Both the position numbers and the translations under genes were made by a program. Positions 1-7,929 of a DNA stretch of 64,000 nucleotides are shown piece by piece. The notes below the pieces were generated by a model. The model did not search any database. It was not told the DNA's origin and worked only from the letters and a program-made list of their open reading frames with translations. The first letter of the stretch is position 1; each line of letters begins with the position of its first letter. Source of the DNA: JAKAVN01 sp963734845 (GTDB lineage Bacteria > Desulfobacterota > Binatia > Binatales > Binataceae); contig CAVTIS010000018.1 in NCBI GenBank assembly GCA_963734845.1, positions 434,001-498,000 on the forward strand, read 5' to 3'.

Positions 1-419
1 TTCGCTACCGCGCCGCGCGCGCGATAGAATTCGTGCGCCGGATGGTTCCAGTCGAGCACCGCCCATTCCATCCGCGCCCATCCGCGCTCGACCACCAGTT
101 GCGCCATCCGCTTGAATAGTGCTCTGCCGACGCCACGGCCGCGAAAACGCTCGGGCACGAAGAAGTCCTCGAGATAGAGTCCCGGGCGGCCTTTCCAGGT
201 GCTGTAGCTGCGAAAGAAGAGCGCGAAGCCCGCGGGCTCGCCGTCATGCTCGGCGATGAGGCATTCGAAGGGCGGTTGCGGCTGTTCCATCTGCGAGCGG
301 ATGAGCGCCGGCGTGGCGACGACGGCGCCGGCTTCGTGTTCGTACTCTGCGAGACCGCGGATGAGGTGCAGGATCAGGTCGGCGTCGGCCGAGGTGGCGA
401 ACCGGATCGTCGGTGTCAT
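1..419 (-). CDS. GNAT N-acetyltransferase, diamine/SSAT-like (partial, runs off the window)
   Basis: The frame opens at an ATG at 419 and stays open to the window edge, giving about 139 N-terminal residues; the C-terminus lies outside. The stretch LYLEDFFVPERFRGRGVG is the acetyl-CoA-binding motif A of GNAT enzymes in the form typical of spermidine/spermine-type acetyltransferases, and WNHPAHEFYRARGA matches the motif B region. It should transfer an acetyl group from acetyl-CoA to a small amine in the cytoplasm. The substrate is not shown by the sequence. It lies directly downstream of a second GNAT gene on the same strand (26-base gap), so the two are probably co-transcribed. Confidence 0.85.
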   Translation of the reverse strand, partial: MTPTIRFATSADADLILHLIRGLAEYEHEAGAVVATPALIRSQMEQPQPPFECLIAEHDGEPAGFALFFRSYSTWKGRPGLYLEDFFVPERFRGRGVGRALFKRMAQLVVERGWARMEWAVLDWNHPAHEFYRARGAVA

Positions 420-444
420 ATGAATACCTCGCCGCGAAGCGCCG

Positions 445-957
445 TCACGGACGATCGATTCCATAAACCGAGCGCATCACGCCGAACAGTTCGGCCTGCC
501 CCTCCGGCTTTTCGCCGATGCGCAAGGCGACGCGGATCGAAGCGGCATTGTCCGGATGAATCAGGCTGATGACGTGCGGCAGCTTCAGCACGGAGAAAGC
601 GTATTCCAGCGCTGCCTTTGCGCCTTCGGTGGCGAAGCCGTTGCCCCATCGCTCACGGACGAGCGTCCACGCAACCTCGAGGCCGGGCCATCCCTCCGGA
701 TTGAGCAGCCCGATTCGCCCGACGAACTTGCCCGTCGCTTTCTCCTCGACCGCCCACAATCCATAGCCGCGCAACTCCCAATGGCCGAGGTACGAAGCCA
801 TCGCGAGCCACGTCTCCGCGCGACCCTTGGGCTTGCCGTCGCCGAGATACTTCATCACCTCGGGGTCGGCGTGGAGCGCCGCGAGCGCGTCGAAGTCGCT
901 CTGCTGGAATTGTCGCAGTAACAGCCGCGGGGTTTCGAGGACAGGAATCGAGATCAT
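445..957 (-). CDS. GNAT N-acetyltransferase, RimJ/RimL-like
   Basis: 170 residues, the usual length for this family. The start ETPRLLLRQFQQSDFDAL is the typical RimJ/RimL opening, and VRERWGNGFATEGAKAALEYAF contains the acetyl-CoA-binding motif A in its divergent RGxG-like form. Family members acetylate protein N-termini, amino acids or small amines in the cytoplasm; the substrate here cannot be told. Upstream of another GNAT gene on the same strand. The family call is secure, the specific role is open. Confidence 0.85.
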   Translation of the reverse strand: MISIPVLETPRLLLRQFQQSDFDALAALHADPEVMKYLGDGKPKGRAETWLAMASYLGHWELRGYGLWAVEEKATGKFVGRIGLLNPEGWPGLEVAWTLVRERWGNGFATEGAKAALEYAFSVLKLPHVISLIHPDNAASIRVALRIGEKPEGQAELFGVMRSVYGIDRP

Positions 958-1015
958 CGCTGCAAAGGCTCACTTAAAGTAATACATTAGCTTCGATTTG
1001 CGCTGGCGCCGTGGC

Positions 1016-1822
1016 TCAACGGCCGCGATAACGGCCCGGCCGTTTCTCCTTGAACGCCGCCATCGCCTCGCCCATGTCGTCGCTCGCCAGGCACGACAAT
1101 CCCAGGTAGCCGTCGGCGTAAGTGATATCGCCGAGCCGCCCATTGCCCAGCGCCTTGAAGAAATCCTTGGTCCGCCGAAGCGCCATCGGCGGCTTGCTCA
1201 CCAGCTTGGCCGCGAACTCCAGCGCGGCCGCGGCAAGACGCTCGGCCGGCACCACCTGGTTGACCAGCCCGATCTTGAGCGCGTCCTGCGCGCTCACCTC
1301 GTCGCAGGTCATGATCATTTCCTTCGCCTTGCTCATGCCGACCAGATTTATCAGCCGCGTGATCGATCCCCACATGTACGGAACGCCGAGCGCGACCTCC
1401 GGAATCCAGATGCGCGCGCCGGCCGCCGCGATGCGAAAGTCGCAGGCCATCGCCAGCGACAGTCCGCCGCCGATCGCGAAACCGTTAACCGCCGCGATTG
1501 TCACCTGGTCCAGGCGCTCCCACTCCTCCATCAGACGCCATCCGGTGCGCGCCGCGCGAATCCGCCCCGCATCGGTCTGCGCACGCTGCGCCTGCGCGCC
1601 CGCATTCGCCGTGAGACCGCCGATGTCGGCGCCGGCGCAAAACGAACGTCCCCTGCCGGTCAGGATCACGACGCGCGATTCCTCGTCGTCGCGAAACTCG
1701 GCCGCGACCTCGAGCATCTCGTTGAGCAGCTTGCCGCTTATCGGATTGAGCTTCTCGGGCCGGTTGAAATAGACGGTCGCGATCGCGCCCGCACGTTCGA
1801 CGACAAAATTTTCGTAGGCCAT
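1016..1822 (-). CDS. Enoyl-CoA hydratase/isomerase (crotonase) family protein
   Basis: 268 residues from the ATG at 1822, preceded by a good GGGAGAG ribosome-binding site. The frame is open further upstream but overlaps the neighbouring gene, so the longer start is rejected. The oxyanion-hole segments GRGRSFCAGADIGGL and NGFAIGGGLSLAMACDF are clear. The residue matching the first catalytic glutamate of classical hydratases (in GGGxEL) is a serine here, while the second glutamate (in PEVALG) is kept. It may therefore be an isomerase, hydrolase or other crotonase rather than a standard hydratase. Same strand as, and 41 bases downstream of, the MetE-like gene. Confidence 0.85.
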   Translation of the reverse strand: MAYENFVVERAGAIATVYFNRPEKLNPISGKLLNEMLEVAAEFRDDEESRVVILTGRGRSFCAGADIGGLTANAGAQAQRAQTDAGRIRAARTGWRLMEEWERLDQVTIAAVNGFAIGGGLSLAMACDFRIAAAGARIWIPEVALGVPYMWGSITRLINLVGMSKAKEMIMTCDEVSAQDALKIGLVNQVVPAERLAAAALEFAAKLVSKPPMALRRTKDFFKALGNGRLGDITYADGYLGLSCLASDDMGEAMAAFKEKRPGRYRGR

Positions 1823-1863
1823 CAAAGTCTCTCCCTCAAGTTTCGATGTCTCGCGTTTTTTCG

Positions 1864-2976
1864 CTAGCCCCACACGCGCTTTGCGACTTCGACGACCAGC
1901 CCCAGTTTGCGCCGCTCGTCGTCGATCGAAAGCAGATTGCCGCCGACGGTACTGGCGAAACCGCATTGCGGGCTGAGCGCGAGCCGCTCCAGCGGCACGT
2001 GGCGGGCGGCCTCGTCGATACGCCGGCGCAAGGCGTCGGCGTCCTCGAGCACCGGGGTCTTGGTGCTGACGAGGCCCAGCACCACGGTCTTGTTCTTCGG
2101 CATGAAGCGCAGCGGCGCGAAATCGCCCGCGCGCGGCGTGTCGTATTCGAGAAAGAAAGCGTCGACGTTGGTTTCGTTGAACATGCGCTCGGCCACCGCC
2201 TCGTAGCTTCCCGCGGCCATCCATCGCGATCGCAGGTTGCCGCGGCACAGATGCATCCCGACCATCATTCCTGGCGGCCGCGCTCTTAGCGCGTCGTTGA
2301 CGCCGTCGATGTACATCGTGGCCAGAGCGTCGGGGTCCTCGCCGATCTCGCGCGCCCGCTCGCGCACGGCGGGATCGCATAGCATCGCGAGCGGCACCTC
2401 GTCGATCTGCAGATATTGCGCTCCCGCGCGTCCAAGCTCGGCAAGCTCTTCATGGTAGACGCGCAGCAGGTCGGCCCAGAAGCCGGCGACGTCGGGATAG
2501 ACCGCCGGATCGGCGCAGGCTTTGCCGCGAAAAAAATGCATGAAGCTCGGCGCCGGCATCGTCACCTTCGCCACGCGCCGGGTGTGGTGGCGGACGAACT
2601 CGAACTCGCCCACCGCGATCGGCCGGGTGCGGCGGATTTTCGCGACTGCGTAGCAGGTGTCGAAGGGATAGCTGTTGCCGGCGGCGTCGTGGAACTCGAA
2701 CATCGAACACGCCTCGCCGAAACCCTCGACCGCCTTGACCAGGCCGAAGGCCCACGAGCCGCGCCGGAACTCGCCGTCGCTGATGGTCTCGAGCCCTGTC
2801 TCCTCCTGCATCCGGATGGCCTCGACGATATTGCGGTCTTCGACTTCGCGGTAGGCGTCGTCGCTCATCTGGCCGGCGGCGTGGGCCTTGAACGCGTCGC
2901 GCAATTCGCGCGGACGAAGCAGGCTGCCGATATGTTCGGCGCGATGAGGCAGTTTTATTGTCGATGGGTCGGCCAT
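1864..2976 (-). CDS. Cobalamin-independent methionine synthase-like (MetE C-terminal domain) protein
   Basis: 370 residues, matching stand-alone MetE C-terminal/UROD-like methyltransferases of the YxjG/YxjH kind rather than full two-domain MetE. It opens with a typical HIGSLLRPREL motif. Candidate zinc ligands are the His and Cys of MHLCRGN (around residue 242) and the Cys of CGFAST (around residue 334). Such TIM-barrel proteins move a methyl group to or from a thiol; several act in catabolism rather than methionine synthesis. The ATG at 2976 follows GAGGATATAATTAA. Its pairing with a crotonase suggests a catabolic operon, which is inference. Confidence 0.8.
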   Translation of the reverse strand: MADPSTIKLPHRAEHIGSLLRPRELRDAFKAHAAGQMSDDAYREVEDRNIVEAIRMQEETGLETISDGEFRRGSWAFGLVKAVEGFGEACSMFEFHDAAGNSYPFDTCYAVAKIRRTRPIAVGEFEFVRHHTRRVAKVTMPAPSFMHFFRGKACADPAVYPDVAGFWADLLRVYHEELAELGRAGAQYLQIDEVPLAMLCDPAVRERAREIGEDPDALATMYIDGVNDALRARPPGMMVGMHLCRGNLRSRWMAAGSYEAVAERMFNETNVDAFFLEYDTPRAGDFAPLRFMPKNKTVVLGLVSTKTPVLEDADALRRRIDEAARHVPLERLALSPQCGFASTVGGNLLSIDDERRKLGLVVEVAKRVWG

Positions 2977-3176
2977 TTAATTATATCCTCGCGCACATCC
3001 TCGTATCGTATATCCTAGTATCTCCTTTGCTGTTGCAAGCCGGTTGCGGAAATCGAAGCCGCGCCAGTATTATCTGCCGGCCTGATTGCCGGCGCTCTTA
3101 TTGATGATATCGTTATTGAGCGGACCAAAATTCTATTAGCGTGGAGATTGCAATCTAGCCGCGGGATGTTTTTTCG

Positions 3177-4412
3177 ATGGCGCTGTACGCGATAGTCATT
3201 GTTGCCACGATTTCGATCGCCGCCCTCGCCTTCGTGCTGAGCCGCATCATGATGCGCCGCCAGCAGCGCCCCACGCCACTCGGCGTCTACGAAGACGAAG
3301 CGCGCATCGACGAGGAAGGCCACAGCATCCGCGACGCGCTGCGCTTTATGATCGGCCCTTTCCCGCTCTCGGTCGCTCTTCACGTGCTGCTGCTGCTTAT
3401 CCTGATTGCGACCATCAAGGTGCAGAGCGCGCGCGACCTCCTGATGGTCACGTTGCAGCAGGTGGGCGGCGGCGGCGGTTCCAAGCACGACGAGATGCGC
3501 GACGTCGACATGCCCGAGATGACCATGCCCGACACGATGCCGCAGATGGTGATGCCGAAAATCGCCCCGGCGATCTCACACACCACGGTGCAGCCAACTC
3601 GCACCTACGTGCGCGAGGTGTCCGCCGGCGGAATCGGCACGGGCGGCGGCAATGGGCTGGGCTCGGGCTCCGGGCCGGGGATGGGCACCGGCTTCGGCGG
3701 CTTCATCGGCGAGCTCCGGCGCAAGGGACTCGACATCGTGCTGGTGATCGACGACACCGGCACGATGGATCTGATCATCAACGACGTGCGCGATCGGATG
3801 GATGAACTGGTGATGGCGATCCATCGGCTGGTCCCAATCGCTCGGGTCGGAATCGTGGTCTTCGGCGGCCGCAGCGAGCGGGTGGATATCGAGCCGCTGA
3901 CTATTTCGAGCCATCGGCTGCAGACCTTTCTTACCGGCATCGGCGCCAAGGGTCACGGCGCGCAGGGCGACGTTTACGCGGCATGCGTCACCGCGGTCAA
4001 CCAGATGAACTGGAAGCCCTACGCCAAGAAAGTGATCGTGCTGGTGGGCGATTCGCCCCCGCGGTTCGAGGACTACGGCCCGCTGCTTTCGCTGATCGCC
4101 AGGTTCCGCGCGCAGGACGGCACCTTCAACACCATCGACGTCTCGGCCGAAGAGCACGAGCGCTACGAGCGCGAGTTCTGGCTCAAGACCCACAACGGAC
4201 GGCCGCCGGGAGAATCGATCTCGCCGCTGGCCGAGTTTTATCAGGACACGCGCGAGACCTATAAGATGCTCGCAGCGGCTGGCGGCGGCGGGATGCGCCC
4301 GCTGACTCAGAACGTGCACATTAATGAGCAGGTTTTGATTCTCGCCCTGGGCGCGCAATGGCAGGGCAACCTGGCCGCCTTCGGCCGCCAGATAACCGAA
4401 AACGAACAATGA
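3177..4412 (+). CDS. Membrane-anchored von Willebrand factor A domain protein
   Basis: 411 residues. Hydrophobic segments near residues 2-22 and 64-84 predict two membrane spans. They are followed by a Met/Pro-rich stretch (about 105-125), a Gly-rich linker (about 145-170) and a vWA domain from about residue 173. The metal-site motif reads DDTGT, a DxTxT variant of the usual DxSxS, and GDSPPRF resembles the distal vWA loop. The role is unknown; vWA domains bind protein partners through a metal ion. The stop overlaps the ATG of the next gene (ATGA), so translation is probably coupled and the two proteins may act together at the inner membrane. Confidence 0.75.
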   Translation: MALYAIVIVATISIAALAFVLSRIMMRRQQRPTPLGVYEDEARIDEEGHSIRDALRFMIGPFPLSVALHVLLLLILIATIKVQSARDLLMVTLQQVGGGGGSKHDEMRDVDMPEMTMPDTMPQMVMPKIAPAISHTTVQPTRTYVREVSAGGIGTGGGNGLGSGSGPGMGTGFGGFIGELRRKGLDIVLVIDDTGTMDLIINDVRDRMDELVMAIHRLVPIARVGIVVFGGRSERVDIEPLTISSHRLQTFLTGIGAKGHGAQGDVYAACVTAVNQMNWKPYAKKVIVLVGDSPPRFEDYGPLLSLIARFRAQDGTFNTIDVSAEEHERYEREFWLKTHNGRPPGESISPLAEFYQDTRETYKMLAAAGGGGMRPLTQNVHINEQVLILALGAQWQGNLAAFGRQITENEQ

Positions 4413-5017
4413 CCGTGCTCCGCGGTTCGATCGGTTCGCGCCGCGGCTGCGCGGCGGCCGCCGGCGCTCTGGCAGTTGCGATCGCTTTGGGCCTTGCGGC
4501 TCCGCGCGGCGCGGCGGCGCAAGCGCTCTCGCACGCGCAGTTCCAGGCGCTCAACGACAAGCTCTCGACCGAATTCGGCTACTACCTCGGCGCTGAAGAA
4601 GAACGGCACGCCGACGGCAAATCCTACGTCGACCTCGGACAGCGCTTCGAATACATGCCGAGCCGCGGCCGCGGCAGCGCAGTCATCGTGCATGCCAAGT
4701 GCGGCGGCGCCGAATACGTGCCCAACAAGGGCGAGATGACCAAGGGTATCGCGACCGGCAAAATCAAATACCTTCTTTTCACCTACGCTCTTCGTAACGG
4801 CGAATGGACCGAGATCGGCAAGCCGCAATGGCAAACGCAGTCACTCGGAACCAAGGCTGCGCGGCGCATGACCGAGGCTGCCGAGCGCGACGAGGCCGCG
4901 GAAGCGGCCGCGCGCGAACGCGCGCTTCGCGCGACGCCGCGGCCGACGGCGCGTCCCGCGGCCACCGCAACGCCCGCGCCCGCTGCTCCCAATCCGGCCG
5001 TACCGCCGCGTCAGTAG
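4409..5017 (+). CDS. Secreted hypothetical protein translationally coupled to the vWA gene
   Basis: 202 residues from the ATG at 4409, which overlaps the upstream stop; a longer in-frame start at 4358 lies inside the vWA gene and is less likely. An arginine-containing n-region, a long Ala/Leu core and an AAAQA-like site predict a Sec signal peptide (about residues 1-37). The middle (about 38-150) is a compact domain I do not recognise, with single Tyr and Cys residues. The C-terminal 50 residues are a low-complexity Ala/Pro/Thr/Arg tail. It is probably a periplasmic partner of the vWA protein; this rests only on gene overlap. Confidence 0.65.
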   Translation: MTVLRGSIGSRRGCAAAAGALAVAIALGLAAPRGAAAQALSHAQFQALNDKLSTEFGYYLGAEEERHADGKSYVDLGQRFEYMPSRGRGSAVIVHAKCGGAEYVPNKGEMTKGIATGKIKYLLFTYALRNGEWTEIGKPQWQTQSLGTKAARRMTEAAERDEAAEAAARERALRATPRPTARPAATATPAPAAPNPAVPPRQ

Positions 5018-5047
5018 GCAGTCGCGACTCGACGGCGTTTGCCTTCG

Positions 5048-5165
5048 CGGGTCATCCCGAGCGAAGCGAGTCTGCGAGCGCAGTCGAAGTATGTGGCGCG
5101 TTCCTCCGCGCGTCTCTCCAGCCAGGCCTCTTCTTCAGTCGTCCCGAGCGAAGGGGCGAGCGAGT
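5048..5165. repeat. REP-like short repeat (TCxTCCCGAGCGAAG) in intergenic region
   Basis: Between 5017 and 5256 a motif reading gtcatcccgagcgaagcgag near 5051 recurs as gtcgtcccgagcgaagggg near 5141. Both lie between convergent genes, where short interspersed palindromic-type repeats often sit. The two copies differ slightly. No gene is visible in this gap. Confidence 0.4.
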
Positions 5166-5255
5166 ATCGGTTGACGATGAATTGGCTTCGTGGATTTGCG
5201 AGCGCGGGTCTGCGCGAGCGCGATTCGCTGAACTGAATTTTACTAATTAAGTTTC

Positions 5256-6476
5256 TTACGGCGAGTAAATCTCGCAGGGCCCGATCAGGTCGAAACCGCT
5301 GGAGGCATTGAAGCCGAACCCGCCTACTATCAGCACGCGCCCATCGCTCATCATCGTGGCGGTGAAGAATTCGCGCGCGATATGCATGCCGCCCGTCCCG
5401 ATGAAGCGATCGCTCGCCGGATCGAAGAGTTCCGCCGCGCTGCTGACTCCGCTTGCGCCGCTGAAGCCGCCCGCGATGAGCACGCGCCCGTCCCCGAGCA
5501 GGGTCGCGGTATGACTGTCGTGCGCGGTCAGCATCTGGCCGACCGTGCGAAACGTTCCGCTACCCGGATTGTAGAGCTCGGCGCTCTGGAGCGCGTGTCC
5601 GTTGTTGTCTTCGCCGCCGGCAAATAGGACCTGGCCGTCGCGCAGCAGGGTCGCCGTATGATGCTTGCGCGCCACCCGCATGCTTGCGGTCGGACGAAAC
5701 CTGCCGGTGGACGGGTTGTAAATCTCGGCGCTGCTGAGCGCGATGTCGAAGCCGTCCTCGTCGATCCGCTCGCCGCCGGCTATCAGCACCTCGCCGTTGG
5801 GCAGCGCGGTCGCGGTGTGGCCGTAGCGGCCGATGCCCATGCCGCCGGTGGGAATGAACGAGCCGATTCCGGGGTCGTAGATTTCCGCACGCGTGACGGC
5901 GTAGCCCTTGGCGTCTTCGCCGCCCGCAATTAGCACCCTGCCATTGTTCAGCATGGTGGCGGTATGCAGTTCGCGCCCGGTTACCATCGAGCCCGTGCGC
6001 GAGAACAGGCCGCTTGCGGGATCGTACAGTTCGGCGCTGGCGAGCAGGACCGAAAAGCCGCCCTCGTTGACCTCCTCACCGCCGGCGATCAGGACTTTGC
6101 CGTTGGGCAACAGGGTCGCGCTATGGGCGTCGCGCCGCGTGGTGAGCCGACCGGTCAGGACGAACTCACCCTTTTGCGGATCGTAAAGCTGGCAGTCGAT
6201 AAGCCATCCCACGCCTCCGCTGCCATAGCCCCCGGCAACCAGAACTTTGCCGTTGGGCAGGAGGGTTGCGGTGTGGTATTGGCGGGCGGGATCGATCTCT
6301 GCGGTAAGACTGAAAGTGCCTGCGCGCGCGGGCGTTGACGTCGCCATAAGCGCTGCGGCGATCGCAACGGTCGCGGAGGTCAGACTGACAATCCAAGTGA
6401 TAATTCCGCTGACCATCTTGGCAGACGTTGCGTTGATGCCGCCGCGCCGCCCGCTGAATTTGCCAATAGTATGCAT
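5256..6476 (-). CDS. Exported Kelch-repeat beta-propeller protein
   Basis: 406 residues with at least six repeats of the form HTATLLPNGKVLVAGG followed by SAELYDP, the Kelch blade signature of galactose-oxidase-like propellers. The N-terminus carries a hydrophobic segment (about residues 22-52) ending in an Ala-rich site, so it is probably exported; an internal Met at residue 21 would give a tighter signal peptide. No copper-ligand set of galactose oxidase is apparent, so a binding rather than an oxidising role is more likely. It stands alone on the minus strand, convergent with the vWA pair and divergent from the transport cluster. Confidence 0.8.
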   Translation of the reverse strand: MHTIGKFSGRRGGINATSAKMVSGIITWIVSLTSATVAIAAALMATSTPARAGTFSLTAEIDPARQYHTATLLPNGKVLVAGGYGSGGVGWLIDCQLYDPQKGEFVLTGRLTTRRDAHSATLLPNGKVLIAGGEEVNEGGFSVLLASAELYDPASGLFSRTGSMVTGRELHTATMLNNGRVLIAGGEDAKGYAVTRAEIYDPGIGSFIPTGGMGIGRYGHTATALPNGEVLIAGGERIDEDGFDIALSSAEIYNPSTGRFRPTASMRVARKHHTATLLRDGQVLFAGGEDNNGHALQSAELYNPGSGTFRTVGQMLTAHDSHTATLLGDGRVLIAGGFSGASGVSSAAELFDPASDRFIGTGGMHIAREFFTATMMSDGRVLIVGGFGFNASSGFDLIGPCEIYSP

Positions 6477-6888
6477 GTGTCTCGCTTATCGCGGCTGACC
6501 CATTCCTGACGGGATTTGTCCCCGAAACCCGTCGCCGACGGCTACAGGGTGCGGATGGGCCGAGTTATCAAACTGCTTGGCTCACGCGCAAGCCGGACTC
6601 GGCGCTGGGCTCCACGAAGGCTCCCGCAGCCAAGACAACGGGCGAGCCGGGCCGTGCTGTTCCTTCCCATGTTTGTCCTCAATTCGTAACGTGCGCTTGC
6701 AAGATTACAGAGCCCGTTATATTGCTTGCGACGCCAGACCATTAGCGAGCCTGCAAACTCCAAGTAGCCGCGCAGGCATGGAAAATGGCGTGAACGGTTG
6801 ACGCAAGAAGCCCGCTTCTGTTACACGCACGCGGGCATTGACGGCCTTGGACGGGGGAAATCCGGGGTCGCAACTTGGGGAAGAAAGA
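6477..6888. other. Intergenic region between divergent Kelch and YCF48-like genes
   Basis: About 410 bases without a supported gene. It must hold the promoters of two divergent genes. An acceptable ribosome-binding site (ggggaagaaag) precedes the YCF48-like start at 6889. I see no strong hairpin or consensus promoter, and the short open frames here have no recognisable features. Confidence 0.5.
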
Positions 6889-7929
6889 ATGCGAGTGAAG
6901 TTTTGTGCGGCGGCGTTGACGCTGCTGCTTATGGGTGCCTGCCTGGGCGGCTCGGCTTCGGCGGCGCCTTTTGTGGTGAGGCCGTCGTGGCTCGGCACGC
7001 CGCATGACATGGTCTTCGCCATCACCATGCGTGGCGGGCAAACCTGGGCGGTCGGCAGCTTCGGTATCCTGGTCAAGCGTACGCCGGATTCGCCGTGGAA
7101 ACTGATTTCCGACACTGGTGGCATGGCGATGCTCGGGATCGCATTTGCGCCCACCGGAGAGGGCGTCGCGGTCGGCCAGGCGGGCAGCCTGTACGAAGCG
7201 GCCGCGGGTTACGATACCTGGACCCGTCACGACGTCGGCACCACGGAGCGGCTGTTCGCCGTGGCGGCGAGCGCCAAAGGCGAGTTCATCGCCGTCGGCT
7301 CTTTCGGCGCCATCCTGGACCGGCCGGCTGGTTCCAAGGAATGGCATCAGGTGAATACGACCTGGAGCGGCGGGACCACGCCGCATCTGTATGGTGTGGT
7401 ATTCGTCGACGACACGACGGCGTATGTAATTGGCGAGGAGGAGTCGGTGGTGACCGTCAAGGGCGGTATCGCAACGGACATCCGCGACCTCGGCCAGCCG
7501 AACAAACCAAAGGTGCCCGTGGGATCTACGCCGATGCAGGCGGCGGACGCGGCCGCCGGAATCAGCGGCGCGGCGCCGGTCGAGCCCGCCTTTTTCACGA
7601 TTACCAAATGCGGCGGCGCGATCTACGCCTCGGGGCAGCAAGGCTTGCTGGCGATCAAAGAGCCCAACGCCGAGTGGCGAACCGAGACGGTGCCCGGCAA
7701 GCCCGACTTCTTCGGTCTAACCTGCACGCCTGGCGGCCAACTGGTCGGAACCAGCGCCGGCTTTCTGGTGGTTGGTAAGCATCAGAACAACGAATGGGCG
7801 TGGGAAGAGAGACCGGTGGTCCCGGTCAGGCTCGACTGGATCGCGTCAGCCCTGCCGGCCGGCCCCGATGCTTTGCTTCTGGCCGGGCCCGCCGCCGTAT
7901 GGGAGGGACAACTCAATGGCAGTCGGTGA
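6889..7929 (+). CDS. Exported YCF48/BNR-like beta-propeller protein of a transport cluster
   Basis: 346 residues from the ATG at 6889, chosen over 6838 because ggggaagaaag precedes it and a clean signal peptide follows (MRVKFCAAALTLLLMGACLG, with a possible lipobox Cys). Repeated blades of the form AVGSFGILVKR, AVGQAGSLYEA and AVGSFGAILDR are typical of WD40/YVTN/BNR-like YCF48 propellers. In comparable clusters such a propeller is encoded just before an MMPL-type permease. It is probably a periplasmic accessory of the transporter. The last 14 bases overlap the permease start, arguing for coupled translation. Confidence 0.75.
   Translation: MRVKFCAAALTLLLMGACLGGSASAAPFVVRPSWLGTPHDMVFAITMRGGQTWAVGSFGILVKRTPDSPWKLISDTGGMAMLGIAFAPTGEGVAVGQAGSLYEAAAGYDTWTRHDVGTTERLFAVAASAKGEFIAVGSFGAILDRPAGSKEWHQVNTTWSGGTTPHLYGVVFVDDTTAYVIGEEESVVTVKGGIATDIRDLGQPNKPKVPVGSTPMQAADAAAGISGAAPVEPAFFTITKCGGAIYASGQQGLLAIKEPNAEWRTETVPGKPDFFGLTCTPGGQLVGTSAGFLVVGKHQNNEWAWEERPVVPVRLDWIASALPAGPDALLLAGPAAVWEGQLNGSR

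Noticed and set aside
1823..2380. Longer N-terminus for the crotonase (454-codon frame)
   Set aside because: The extra part is Arg-rich, overlaps the MetE-like gene in another frame, and a good ribosome-binding site precedes the ATG at 1822.
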